From Haemophilus haemolyticus_L (lineage in GTDB: Bacteria; Pseudomonadota; Gammaproteobacteria; Enterobacterales; Pasteurellaceae), in contig NZ_QQGY01000005.1 of NCBI RefSeq assembly GCF_003490595.1, forward strand, positions 112,678-176,677: a DNA stretch of 64,000 bases. The letters are read 5' to 3'. Below the pieces are notes generated by a model. It worked only from the letters and a program-made list of their open reading frames with translations, was not told the origin of the DNA and made no database searches. The position numbers and the translations under genes were made by a program. Shown one piece after another: positions 33,700 through 43,164 of the stretch (position 1 is the stretch's first letter; each line of letters begins with the position of its first letter).

Positions 33700-36600
33700 T
33701 TAGTGGGTTGTTTTATTTTCATCAAAAACTGGTAATGGTTTATGTTCGGTTGCGACATAGCTATATACTACAGGCAATACGAACAAGGTGAAAATAGTAC
33801 CAATGGATAATCCCGCTACAATCACTATCCCCATACTAAAGCGAGATACCGCTCCAGCACCAGTTGCATAGAGTAATGGAATTAAGCCGGCTACCATTGC
33901 CGCCGTTGTCATTAGGATTGGGCGTAAACGCACTTTTGCCGCGTGAGTAATGGCTTCGATACGTGTTTTGCCGTGGTGGAGCTGTTCTTCTTTTGCCACT
34001 TCACACATTAGGATCCCGTGTTTGGTGATTAATCCTACGAGAGTAATCAACCCAACTTGAGAGTAGATATTTAATGTTGTTCCCGCGATACCAAAGAAGG
34101 ATAAAATATTTAAGCTCACTAATGCACCACTTACGGCTAATGGTACGGAAATCATAATTACCATTGGATCCCGTATAGATTCAAACTGAATGGCAAGTAC
34201 CAAGAATATGATGATAACCGCTAATGCAAAAGTGACAGCTAATGCGTTACCTTCTTGTACTAATTGACGTGCTTCAGATTTAAAGTCAAACGTATAGCCT
34301 TGCGGTAAATTGTCAGTCGCATATTGTTGTAACCATGCAACAGCATCGCCCGTTGATGAACCTGGCATTGGTACTGCGCTAATCTGTGCTGCATTTAATT
34401 GGCTAAAGCGTGATAATGAAGTTGGCTGTGTTTCTAGCTTCATCGTGATTAAACTGCTTAATGGCACAGATTGTCCATTACTTGCTGTTAAGTAATAGTT
34501 TTTGAATGCTTCAGGCGATAAACGGTCGTCACGTTTGACTTGTGAAATAACCTTATAGGCACGTCCATCGACATCGACTCGCGTAATTGTTGCTCCAGAT
34601 AAGAAACTCCCTAAAGTATTACTAATTTGTTGCATCGTAATACCGTAAGTACCTGCTTTCTCTTTATCGACTGAGATTGTCATTTGCGCCGTGTCATAGG
34701 TCAAATCTAAATTTGTATAAATAAATTTGCCAGAGGCTTTCATCGCACTTAGGAATTTCTCAGCGGTATTTGCCAAAGATTTATAATCTTGAGCCGTTTT
34801 TAACACAATAGCGATTGGAGGGCCTTGTTCCCCTGTATCAATTTCAGGAAAGTTAAATGCAGATACGGAGACTTCTGGAATTGATTTCGCTTTTGCGTTG
34901 ATTTCATTCATTACGGCAGATTGCTTGCGTGAGCGTTCTTTCCAGTCTTTCAATGTGATGATATTTAACGAACCATTAGAATTTGGTGCGCCTGCAATAC
35001 TCATACCAAAAGAGACTTCCGGTGTTTCCATTACATTTTTCATGTATGGTTGCATTGCATTTTGAATATAATCCACATTTACGCTAGATGGCGCATTACC
35101 AATCGCAATAAATGCACCTTTATCCTCATTTGGTGTTAATTCATTAGAAAGTGAATTAAACAAAAATGGGAGCGTTGAGAAAATCACCACAGCAAAAGCC
35201 AGCATTGATTTACGATTGAGCATAACGAGATCAAGCATGTATTCGTAAATACGATTTACTTTACCTAAGGTATGTTCTACGCGTTCTTCCATCCATGTTG
35301 GTTTAGCGTTGGATTTGAGTAATTTACTACTCATCATTGGCGATAACGTTAATGCCACAACACCAGAAATAAATACCGCACCAGCAAGGGTTAAAGCAAA
35401 CTCTTTAAACAATGTGCCAGTAATCCCTCCCATTAAAGCCATTGGTGAGTAAACCGCGATCAATGCGATAGTCATTGAAATTACAGGCACGGCAATTTCA
35501 CGAGTACCAATAATTGCTGCGCGGAATGGAGTTTCCCCTTCTTTAATATGGCGATCTACGTTTTCTAACACAACAATCGCATCATCAACGACTAAACCGA
35601 TAGCGAGAATAAGTGCTAATAGTGTCATTAAGTTAATAGAAAAATCTAAACTTTGTAGCATCATTAAAACACCGATCAACGAAATCGGAATGGTGAGAAC
35701 TGGAATTAAAATTGCGCGAAGCGATCCGATAAACATCAAAATAACCACTAATACAATAACAGTTGCTTCCACAATAGTTTTAATTACTTCATGGATTGAA
35801 CTATTAATCGCAATAGTACTGTCATAAAGAATGTCAGTTTCCATACTATCCGGTAGTTGCTTTTTAATATTTTCAAAGAGCGGTCGGATTTTTTCTGCAA
35901 CGGTTAATGGATTAGCTGATGAAGTTGGATTAATGCCTAATACGACAGAATCTGCACCATTTGCAGTTGCGCGAGAATTATCGCTTTCTTTGTTCAATTC
36001 AATGGTCGCAATATCGCGCAGGCGTACTAAATTATCACCACGAGAAGCAACAATTAAGTTACCTAATTGCTCAACAGATTTGGTCGTTGTTTCAACTTTG
36101 TTGCGGTAAGTGACATAGTAGCCGTTGTCATTACCAGCCGCAGTTTGTACATTATTTGCAGAAAGGGCAGACATCACTGTTGGCGCAGAAAGATTTTGTG
36201 ACGCCATTTTTTGAGGATCTAGCCAAATACGTAATGCATATTCTGCTGCACCAAATACTTGTACTCCAGCCACGCCTTCAATCGTAAAGAATTGAGGTTT
36301 GACTACACGATTAATGTAGTCAGTTACTTGACTTGAGTCGAGTTTGTTGGATCGGAAACTTATATACATAATCCCCGTCCCACCAGAGGAAGAGGCGACG
36401 CTTGGTGCTTCAATTCCACTTGGTAATTCAGAACGCACAGCATTTACTTTTGCCAATACATCAGCTAGTGCTCCAGCAGGATCGGTATTCAGTTTCATTT
36501 TGACTGTAATAGTCGATGAATTTGGCGCACTGCTGGATGACATATAGTCAATGTTATCTGCTTGAGCGATAGATTCTTCTAATATAGAGGTAACAAATGC

Positions 36601-36780
36601 TTGAATTAGATTTGCATCAGCGCCAGGGTAGGCGGTTGTTACCGTAATTACCGTGGTGGTCATTTTAGGGTATTCACGCACTGCCAATTTCGAAATAGCT
36701 TGCAAACCTAAAATAATAATAAGCAAGCTAATTGAAATCGCTAAAACAGGACGACGAATAAATATATCGGTAAATTTCAT
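33700..36780 (-). CDS. acrB: RND multidrug efflux transporter AcrB
   Basis: Inner-membrane proton-driven pump exporting drugs, dyes and detergents via AcrA and an outer-membrane channel. 1026 aa, slightly shorter than E. coli AcrB. Twelve membrane spans in the RND 1+5+1+5 pattern, two large periplasmic loops, the proton-relay Asp pair in GLVVDDAIVVLENVDRH and the matching Lys in VGLITKHGILMCE. It is last of the acrR-acrA-acrB operon. No outer-membrane channel gene is in the window. Confidence 0.95.
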   Translation of the reverse strand: MKFTDIFIRRPVLAISISLLIIILGLQAISKLAVREYPKMTTTVITVTTAYPGADANLIQAFVTSILEESIAQADNIDYMSSSSAPNSSTITVKMKLNTDPAGALADVLAKVNAVRSELPSGIEAPSVASSSGGTGIMYISFRSNKLDSSQVTDYINRVVKPQFFTIEGVAGVQVFGAAEYALRIWLDPQKMASQNLSAPTVMSALSANNVQTAAGNDNGYYVTYRNKVETTTKSVEQLGNLIVASRGDNLVRLRDIATIELNKESDNSRATANGADSVVLGINPTSSANPLTVAEKIRPLFENIKKQLPDSMETDILYDSTIAINSSIHEVIKTIVEATVIVLVVILMFIGSLRAILIPVLTIPISLIGVLMMLQSLDFSINLMTLLALILAIGLVVDDAIVVLENVDRHIKEGETPFRAAIIGTREIAVPVISMTIALIAVYSPMALMGGITGTLFKEFALTLAGAVFISGVVALTLSPMMSSKLLKSNAKPTWMEERVEHTLGKVNRIYEYMLDLVMLNRKSMLAFAVVIFSTLPFLFNSLSNELTPNEDKGAFIAIGNAPSSVNVDYIQNAMQPYMKNVMETPEVSFGMSIAGAPNSNGSLNIITLKDWKERSRKQSAVMNEINAKAKSIPEVSVSAFNFPEIDTGEQGPPIAIVLKTAQDYKSLANTAEKFLSAMKASGKFIYTNLDLTYDTAQMTISVDKEKAGTYGITMQQISNTLGSFLSGATITRVDVDGRAYKVISQVKRDDRLSPEAFKNYYLTASNGQSVPLSSLITMKLETQPTSLSRFSQLNAAQISAVPMPGSSTGDAVAWLQQYATDNLPQGYTFDFKSEARQLVQEGNALAVTFALAVIIIFLVLAIQFESIRDPMVIMISVPLAVSGALVSLNILSFFGIAGTTLNIYSQVGLITLVGLITKHGILMCEVAKEEQLHHGKTRIEAITHAAKVRLRPILMTTAAMVAGLIPLLYATGAGAVSRFSMGIVIVAGLSIGTIFTLFVLPVVYSYVATEHKPLPVFDENKTTH

Positions 36781-36797
36781 TCGTATTTCCTAGTTAA

Positions 36798-37994
36798 TTA
36801 AAGGTTAGTTTTATTTACTGGCTCTGTTGCACCTACAATGTCTTTTTCAATCCATTCTACAAGACTGCCATTGCCGATACCTTGCTGACCACCAGTGATA
36901 ATTTTATCTCCAGGTTTTACTTCATTACCTTGTAATTGAGAATAAATGCCTTGGCGATCTTTAGTGAATACAGTGATTTGTTTTGCTCGATATAAACGAT
37001 CTAATTTTTTATTCTCAGCCATTTTCTCTTTATCTTCATCAGATAATGGTGTGAGTAAATAAGCAATTTCACCATACATGTTGTAGCTAATAGCTACTTG
37101 TGGAACGACAACTTGATTTGTTTCAGTTGGAAGAGCAATGCGTAAACGAGAGAACATGCCTGAAAGCAATTTACGTCCATCTTCAGGATCAAATGTAGCC
37201 TGAACATCAACTAAACCAGTTGAGGAATTAATGGCGGGTTCAATCGCGGTGATTCGAGCTGAAAATGTTTCGCCCAAGCGAGCATCTGTTGTCGCTGTGA
37301 CGCGTTGACCGATATGCAATTTATCTAAATCATTTTGTGAAAGGGCAAAATCCACTTTCATTGAGCTAGTATCTTCTACACGAACAATTTCTGTTCCAAC
37401 ATTTACATATTGACCAACGTTTACTTTCACAATACCTGCTTTGCCATCAAATGGCGCAACGATTTTACGGCGTTCAATTGCTGCTTTTAAAGATTCGATA
37501 TTGGCTAGTTGAGCGTCATAAGCCGCTTTTGCGTTATCCATTTCTTGTCGTGAAACGGCATTGCTTTTCAATAAATTCGCATAACGTTGATAAGTTTGGC
37601 GAAGAGCTGGGAGTTGTGCCTGTGCGGCTTGAAGGCTAGCATGTTCTACTGAACTGTCGAGTTCAATGAGTAAATCGCCTTTTTTCACTTGTTGGCCATT
37701 TTGCACAAGTACTTGAGAAATCGTACCTGCATTTTGTGTACTGAGCATTGCGCCTTGATTTGGACGCACAAGACCTGTTGTGTTAATAACTGGCGTCCAT
37801 TCACGAGGTTGAACTTCAAGTGCAGTCACTGGGCTTGAAGGTTCTGGCATTCCTGCAATTGCTCGGCTTATCATTACGCCTTTTATCATATTAAAACCGA
37901 TGACACTGGCAAAAATTAAGACAAATACCACTAAAATTATTTTCATAAAGAAAATATGTGAGCGTTTTGGTCTTTGATGTTGAGTTTGACTCAT
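36798..37994 (-). CDS. acrA: AcrA-type membrane-fusion protein
   Basis: Periplasmic adaptor linking the RND pump to the outer-membrane channel. 398 aa; an N-terminal membrane anchor (residues about 15-37), no lipobox cysteine, a lipoyl half-motif (VLVQNGQQVKKGDLLIELDS), an alpha-hairpin of about residues 110-165, the second lipoyl half (IVAPFDGKAGIVKVNVGQYV) and beta-barrel domains. 17 bases upstream of acrB. Confidence 0.95.
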   Translation of the reverse strand: MSQTQHQRPKRSHIFFMKIILVVFVLIFASVIGFNMIKGVMISRAIAGMPEPSSPVTALEVQPREWTPVINTTGLVRPNQGAMLSTQNAGTISQVLVQNGQQVKKGDLLIELDSSVEHASLQAAQAQLPALRQTYQRYANLLKSNAVSRQEMDNAKAAYDAQLANIESLKAAIERRKIVAPFDGKAGIVKVNVGQYVNVGTEIVRVEDTSSMKVDFALSQNDLDKLHIGQRVTATTDARLGETFSARITAIEPAINSSTGLVDVQATFDPEDGRKLLSGMFSRLRIALPTETNQVVVPQVAISYNMYGEIAYLLTPLSDEDKEKMAENKKLDRLYRAKQITVFTKDRQGIYSQLQGNEVKPGDKIITGGQQGIGNGSLVEWIEKDIVGATEPVNKTNL

Positions 37995-38026
37995 GTTTTA
38001 AAGCTCCGTTATAAAAATAACAACAA

Positions 38027-38590
38027 TTATTTCTGAATCGCACGCCAAGAGCGTTCAATCACAGATTCTAAAATTTCAGGCTTAAGATCGAAATCGATAA
38101 ATTTTGTATCAGAGGCTAAATTTATCGCTGTTTTCAAACTTAATAAAAAGAGAATATCTTCAGATAATTCAGCTAATAAGCCAGCTTTTTGTGCTTGATG
38201 ACAAAATAAATCCCAACGGCAATTTTTAACGTTTTTACAAATATCCTTGAAATTAGGCAAAGATTCATATTGCTTTAAATTGGATAAGATAGTGGGATTT
38301 TCCTGTAAGAAATACCAAATGTTTTTCCACATTTGTCGATACTGTTCGAAAAAAGGCTTAGTTTCATCAAAATCTTTTTCAAGTGTTGCCATAAACATTG
38401 AAAACACTCTGTGTGCAAATTGTTCAAGCAACTCATCTTTGTTTTTGAAATAAAGGTAAATCGTTCCTGCTGCTACATTTGCTTCTTTCGCAAGTTTGTG
38501 CATAGAAAGTTGATTCAACCCTTCTTTTGCCATTAAACGATCTGTCGCTGAAAAAATCTGTTCAGCTAAGTCTGTTTTAGCTTGTCGCAT
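38027..38590 (-). CDS. acrR: TetR-family repressor of the efflux operon (AcrR)
   Basis: 187 aa, N-terminal TetR helix-turn-helix (LSMHKLAKEANVAAGTIYLY, then FKNKDELLEQ) and a ligand-binding C-terminal domain. The start at 38590 fits the family; longer in-frame starts run into the ribosome site. First gene of acrRAB, 32 bases ahead of acrA, and probably autoregulated through the palindrome at 38627. Confidence 0.93.
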   Translation of the reverse strand: MRQAKTDLAEQIFSATDRLMAKEGLNQLSMHKLAKEANVAAGTIYLYFKNKDELLEQFAHRVFSMFMATLEKDFDETKPFFEQYRQMWKNIWYFLQENPTILSNLKQYESLPNFKDICKNVKNCRWDLFCHQAQKAGLLAELSEDILFLLSLKTAINLASDTKFIDFDLKPEILESVIERSWRAIQK

Positions 38591-38626
38591 AAGATCCTTG
38601 AGTAAAATAAGGAGCAATAATTGCTC

Positions 38627-38648
38627 AAAATGAATGAGCGTTCATTTT
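38627..38648. promoter_or_regulatory. Probable AcrR operator
   Basis: Palindrome with arms aaaatgaa and ttcatttt around tgagcg, 37 bases upstream of acrR. The TGAA-N6-TTCA core is TetR-family-like and the site lies where the acrRAB promoter is expected. Confidence 0.6.
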
Positions 38649-38695
38649 ATTTATTTTTTGCTTTTTGGCAAGTTAAAAAACACAAAAGCACAACG

Positions 38696-38754
38696 AAAAT
38701 GGGCAACATTTAAAAGCTAGATTTTTGAATCAACTTTTAAATGTTGCCCATTTT
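38696..38754. terminator. Long inverted repeat between the amidohydrolase and acrR
   Basis: Perfect 21-bp arms (38696-38716 and 38734-38754, inner ends catttaaaag and cttttaaatg) around a 17-base loop. It lies just downstream of the leftward amidohydrolase gene and upstream of the acrR promoter. Flanking AAAA and TTTT give a weak terminator context. An uptake sequence follows (38756-38764). Confidence 0.7.
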
Positions 38755-38785
38755 GACCGCACTTTTGATTGTGAGGAATAAAAAG

Positions 38786-39778
38786 CTAAATTGGCTCTAG
38801 TCCTAACACTTTACGACCGTTAATACTTGCGATATTGACCATTTCGTCTAAGTGTGGGAAACGGCATCCTGCAGCCAATAGGCTTAATTCTTGCCATAAA
38901 TCACCTTCACATAGAGGAACCATGTAATCACAAATATTATCCGTGCCTAGGGCAACAGTGATACCTTCTGGAATCATTTCATCTGCAGGCGTTAATGCAT
39001 TGTGGAATGGCATAAGATCTTCTTTGCGATTACTATCAATCCATGCCATAGGACAGGCGATCATCATCATTTTGGCTTTACGCATTTTTTCGTAAAGTTT
39101 GTAGCGATATTCTTTTGAATGTGAGCCAATGGAAATACCGTGGATACCCACAACTCGCCCCTCCATTCCGTGTTCAATGGTTTTGTCGCAAAGTTGCTCA
39201 GTTTCTTTTTCACTAGGGTTATTGAATTGGTCTACATGTACATGACACATAATTCCAAGAGATTTGGCCTTATCTAACAAGATATCCATAGCCTCTAGGC
39301 CGCGTCCATAATCCAATTCATCACGATATGGTAAGCCACCAATCATATCTACCATTTCTGCACCAATATCAAACCATTTACGCGCAGTGGGTTCGATTAC
39401 CCCTTTTAAAGTTTGATTGGCAAATTTCAAAATAATGTCATGTTTATACACTTCGCGGGCTTTATGTGCGGCAATAATTGCACGATCTTCACAAATTGGG
39501 TCTATATCGACAAAAGTACCAAATGCGGTTACACCTTGGGATATCATTAATTCAATAGATTGGCAAAAACGTGCGTAATAATCATCAACACTGGAAGTGC
39601 GTTTTACTTCATCCACTAAATCCCATTTTTGTTGCAAATTACTACTATGATAAATCCCAATTTTCTCTGGCGTCATCGTAAAAGCGCGGTCAGCATGTGC
39701 ATGGGCATTTACCCATCCGCCTTTTTTGATAATTTCATCGCGAATATAGGTTTTAAAACTACGAACGTGGCTTTTCAT
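38786..39778 (-). CDS. Amidohydrolase, cytosine-deaminase-like
   Basis: 330 aa, TIM-barrel amidohydrolase. Metal-ligand pattern: HxH in VNAHAHADRAF near residue 25, a second HVHVDQ, HGI as the next His, and Asp in LGTDNICD. This ordering resembles the cytosine deaminase and triazine hydrolase branch, but the HCDE motif of cytosine deaminase is HVDQ and the GHDD motif is GTDN, so the substrate may differ. It appears to be a single-gene unit, starting about 200 bases downstream of yejM on the same strand, and ends in the long inverted repeat. No genomic context suggests the pathway. Confidence 0.8.
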   Translation of the reverse strand: MKSHVRSFKTYIRDEIIKKGGWVNAHAHADRAFTMTPEKIGIYHSSNLQQKWDLVDEVKRTSSVDDYYARFCQSIELMISQGVTAFGTFVDIDPICEDRAIIAAHKAREVYKHDIILKFANQTLKGVIEPTARKWFDIGAEMVDMIGGLPYRDELDYGRGLEAMDILLDKAKSLGIMCHVHVDQFNNPSEKETEQLCDKTIEHGMEGRVVGIHGISIGSHSKEYRYKLYEKMRKAKMMMIACPMAWIDSNRKEDLMPFHNALTPADEMIPEGITVALGTDNICDYMVPLCEGDLWQELSLLAAGCRFPHLDEMVNIASINGRKVLGLEPI

Positions 39779-39938
39779 ACAAACTCCGTAAAAAAGAAAG
39801 GATAAAAAGACGAGAATGTATATTAATTGAAAGGTGCTGTAAGTACGGCGAGAAGCATTATGATAATGTTATGAAAAACTCACGGATTTTCATTAATAAC
39901 ATTTTTCAGTCTTAAACTGAGTCGTGAGTATAAAGGCT

Positions 39939-39972
39939 TAAGGGCAAAAAATCTATTCTTTTTATGCCCTTA
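39939..39972 (-). terminator. Possible yejM terminator
   Basis: Arms taagggca and tgccctta, with inner A and T tracts extending the stem, just after the yejM stop. The T-run lies inside the loop rather than after the stem, so termination is uncertain. Confidence 0.45.
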
Positions 39973-39976
39973 TAGA

Positions 39977-41734
39977 TTATTTTTCAAAGAAGAAATTTTG
40001 TAATTGGAAGGCTTCTAAGAAGATTCCAAGTGGCGGTCTGTCTGAAGATTGCTCGATATAATCTTTATCAAATTTTTTGTAATTACCTTTGCGATCAATG
40101 TGATATTGTGTTCCATCAGGTTGAATTACCACATTCCAGTGGAAATTAGAGGCAAGCACCCAGTCATCCCCCTTAAGCTCAAAGAGATTACGTCCTTGAC
40201 TATAATCCATCAACGGGTTTTCTACACGGAATACTGTTTGCATTAATGCAGAGAAAATATCAGCATGGTTACTTAATCCATTTTGTTTGCCTACTGGTAA
40301 ATCTTTCCAATATACAAGCAATGGCACTTGAACCTCATCGCGCCCAAAGTAGTTTTCTCGCTCTTTTTCATTCATTTCATTAAAGGTTAAACCATGCTCC
40401 GATGTGATGATGACTAATGCATTTTCAAGTGGTGTACTTTCTAACGCTTTTGCTAAAAGAGAATCAATATCCTGCAAAGTGCGGTCATAGTCTGATGGAG
40501 TTTTAGCCTCCAAGACTAAATCCAAATAAGCAAACCAAGGTGAGTCTGTTTTTTGTGCTTTAATAAAATCATTGAGATTTTTTACCGAACTTTCATTATT
40601 TGGTTTGTTGGTTTTATTCGATGAAAGTTTTATTTCACGAAATAATGCTTGGCGGAAGACGCTATCTTTGAAATTCGTAGCAGAAAATAAACCCAATTGA
40701 TAATTTTCAGCACGTAATTTTTCGATTAAAGCTGATTGGGTATGATTGCTTAAAATGCTATCGGTGTAATTTGCATTTAAGCCATAAAATAATCCTACTA
40801 ACCCTGCATTATTACTATTCCCAGTACTGTAATGATTCGTAAATTCTGTTGCACTCGTTGCAAATTCAGCTAACTTGGGCATTTTGCCTTGAGAAATGGC
40901 ATCGTAACGCAATCCAGAAACAGTGATCATCAAAATGTTTGGTTTATTGTCAATTGGTGCAAAAGCGAGCATTTTTTTAGGATAATCAATTTTTAAGGCA
41001 TCTAAACGCCCCTCTTGTTTTAATGTTTGTGCGTGCTGCTCGCCATCAATGAAACCGTGTTTTTCTAAAAAAGAACGGGCTGTCATTGGATAAGAAAGAG
41101 GGAAATTGGAGCGTTGCATGGTGATAGGACGATACAAATAAGCATCTGCCCAAGCATAAATTAAATGCGTCGCAATGAACGTTGCGGTTAAGAATATGCC
41201 AGTACCTTTTAGCCATTTTTGGCGTTCAAGACTACGTAATTTTTCCCAACTCCAGCGAGAAAATAACATTTGTGCCAGTAAAATTATAGGCATTGGTGCA
41301 AAGAAAATTTGCCAATCGCGGGACATTTCGCCATTTTCTGGATTGACCAGCAAATTCCATACCACAGAGGATAAATGCAGATTAAAACGATTGAAAACGG
41401 CGGTATCAAATAACAATAAGGTTGTACAAATCGTGGAAAAAATCACGGTTAATCCGCGAAAAGTGCGGTGATTTTTAACAATAAAACTCATTGGAAAGAC
41501 AACGAGTAAGTACAACGCAAAAACGTTGAAACTGAAATGCCCGAGCAAACTCACAAAGAAATAAAGTTTTCCTGCGAGAGTATCTGGCCAGTCAATGATA
41601 AAGGCATAACGAGTGCCAATAAGAATAGCAACAATAATATTAAAAAAGGCAAACCAATGACCCCACGAAATTTTTCGTGAAACGTCATCGCGGTATTGTT
41701 TGCCGCTGAAGGTGCCTTTTTTAATCCATTTCAT
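39977..41734 (-). CDS. yejM: YejM / PbgA / LapC inner-membrane sulfatase-fold protein
   Basis: 585 aa. The N-terminal third has about five membrane helices; the rest is a periplasmic alkaline phosphatase/sulfatase-like domain (NILMITVSGLRYDAISQGKM, ALVIITSEHGLTFNEM). In E. coli PbgA/LapC senses periplasmic LPS and controls LpxC degradation through LapB-FtsH. It follows yejL with 1 base between them, the same pair as in E. coli. Uptake sequences at 40477-40485 and 41461-41469. Confidence 0.93.
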   Translation of the reverse strand: MKWIKKGTFSGKQYRDDVSRKISWGHWFAFFNIIVAILIGTRYAFIIDWPDTLAGKLYFFVSLLGHFSFNVFALYLLVVFPMSFIVKNHRTFRGLTVIFSTICTTLLLFDTAVFNRFNLHLSSVVWNLLVNPENGEMSRDWQIFFAPMPIILLAQMLFSRWSWEKLRSLERQKWLKGTGIFLTATFIATHLIYAWADAYLYRPITMQRSNFPLSYPMTARSFLEKHGFIDGEQHAQTLKQEGRLDALKIDYPKKMLAFAPIDNKPNILMITVSGLRYDAISQGKMPKLAEFATSATEFTNHYSTGNSNNAGLVGLFYGLNANYTDSILSNHTQSALIEKLRAENYQLGLFSATNFKDSVFRQALFREIKLSSNKTNKPNNESSVKNLNDFIKAQKTDSPWFAYLDLVLEAKTPSDYDRTLQDIDSLLAKALESTPLENALVIITSEHGLTFNEMNEKERENYFGRDEVQVPLLVYWKDLPVGKQNGLSNHADIFSALMQTVFRVENPLMDYSQGRNLFELKGDDWVLASNFHWNVVIQPDGTQYHIDRKGNYKKFDKDYIEQSSDRPPLGIFLEAFQLQNFFFEK

Positions 41735-41735
41735 A

Positions 41736-41954
41736 TTAACGTGTTTTTACCGCATTAATTAAGGAGTTCGAAAACGCTTGAGCCAATGCCTCACGTTGAG
41801 TTTGCGGCACGCTAGTGGTTAATAAATTACTCGCCATATTACCCAGAGCGATTAACGAAAGATCTACAGGGGCTTTATGCTTTTCTAGCACTGCGATCAT
41901 ATCGTTTACAATCGCACTTAATTGAGCATCAGAATATTTAGAATGTTGAGCCAT
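41736..41954 (-). CDS. yejL: YejL family protein (DUF1414)
   Basis: 72-aa all-helical protein, MAQHSKYSDAQLSAIVNDMI and LSLIALGNMASNLLTT, matching the UPF0352/YejL family. Function unknown. It is immediately upstream of yejM and divergent from yejK, as in E. coli, where yejK-yejL-yejM are neighbours. Confidence 0.92.
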   Translation of the reverse strand: MAQHSKYSDAQLSAIVNDMIAVLEKHKAPVDLSLIALGNMASNLLTTSVPQTQREALAQAFSNSLINAVKTR

Positions 41955-42082
41955 AATGTTAAAAATAAAACAAAAAATTTGGCTTATGATACCCGATTAT
42001 TTGGTAGAACCTAAATAATTTCTTTTTTCTTGCTTAAAAAGTGCGGTTATAATTTGCGGCAAATTTTTCAAAGGTGACAAAA

Positions 42083-43099
42083 ATGAGTATTACCGTTAAT
42101 CAAATTGTTTTGCATCAGTTAGTCAAAAATGTGGATGGCGACAGCGTAAAAATGGAAAGCGTATTACGCGACGAGTTGCTGTCAATTACTCCAGAAGTAG
42201 AACAAATGATGTTGCAACTTCATCAAGGCTATCAAAATAAAGCTAAGGCTTTTGGCGTGTTTCAGGAAAAGTCTATCTTTGCACAACATTTAAATCGTTT
42301 ATTAGAGCAAGAAATTGATTTTTTAGGATTTAGTCAATATTCAACAAAATTGCTTGCAGATGAGCTAGGTAAATATAACTTTGCCGAAAGTGGTACTTTG
42401 ATTTTATGCCAATATAATTTTTTGGCGACAGATTATTTGTTTATTGCATTGCTTGATAGTCGTCATAGTATGTTAGTCGATGAGCATTTAGATATTCACC
42501 GTACAGAATATTTGGATATAACTCAGTTTGATATTGCGGCACGGATAAATTTGACGGATTTGCAAGTAAATGCGAACTCTAATCGTTATTTAACCTTTAT
42601 AAAAGGTCGTGTAGGTCGCAAAATTAGTGATTTTTTCATGGATTTTTTAGGTGCTGAAGAAGGATTAAATCCACAGGTTCAAAATCAATGTTTATTGCAA
42701 GCGGTGAGTGATTACTGCGATCAAGGCGAACTCAACAAAGAGCAAACTCAAGCAGTAAAAAAACAAGTGTTTGAATATTGTAAAGGTCAGCTTTCAAACG
42801 GTAACAATATTGAATTAAGGGAACTTTCTGATTCATTACCCACTCTAAACGAACAGCCTTTTGTCGCCTTTACGGAAGAACAGAATTATGGTTTGGAAGA
42901 GAGTATTCCACCAATACGTTCAACATTGAAATCGCTAACAAAATTCTCTGGGTCAGGAAAGGGCGTTACCCTAAGTTTTGATGCGGAATTATTGAATACA
43001 CGTATTCAATGGGATCCTATGACAGATACCCTAACCATCAAAGGTTTACCGCCAAATTTAAAAGATCAATTACAAAAGGCTTTAAAATCAGAGAATTGA
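42083..43099 (+). CDS. yejK: Nucleoid-associated protein YejK (NdpA)
   Basis: 338-aa member of the NdpA/YejK family, found on the nucleoid in E. coli; can interact with topoisomerase IV and gyrase there. Family segments include MSITVNQIVLHQLVKN, LDITQFDIAARINLTDLQVN and YLTFIKGRVGRKISDFFMDF with LGAEEG. The start at 42083 replaces an in-frame GTG 9 bases upstream. An uptake sequence (42039-42047) lies in the promoter region. Confidence 0.94.
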   Translation: MSITVNQIVLHQLVKNVDGDSVKMESVLRDELLSITPEVEQMMLQLHQGYQNKAKAFGVFQEKSIFAQHLNRLLEQEIDFLGFSQYSTKLLADELGKYNFAESGTLILCQYNFLATDYLFIALLDSRHSMLVDEHLDIHRTEYLDITQFDIAARINLTDLQVNANSNRYLTFIKGRVGRKISDFFMDFLGAEEGLNPQVQNQCLLQAVSDYCDQGELNKEQTQAVKKQVFEYCKGQLSNGNNIELRELSDSLPTLNEQPFVAFTEEQNYGLEESIPPIRSTLKSLTKFSGSGKGVTLSFDAELLNTRIQWDPMTDTLTIKGLPPNLKDQLQKALKSEN

Positions 43100-43164
43100 T
43101 TTGGAAATACACCCGATTTTGGATATTATTTGACAGAACTTTTGCACAAATTAAGGTAAAGAAA

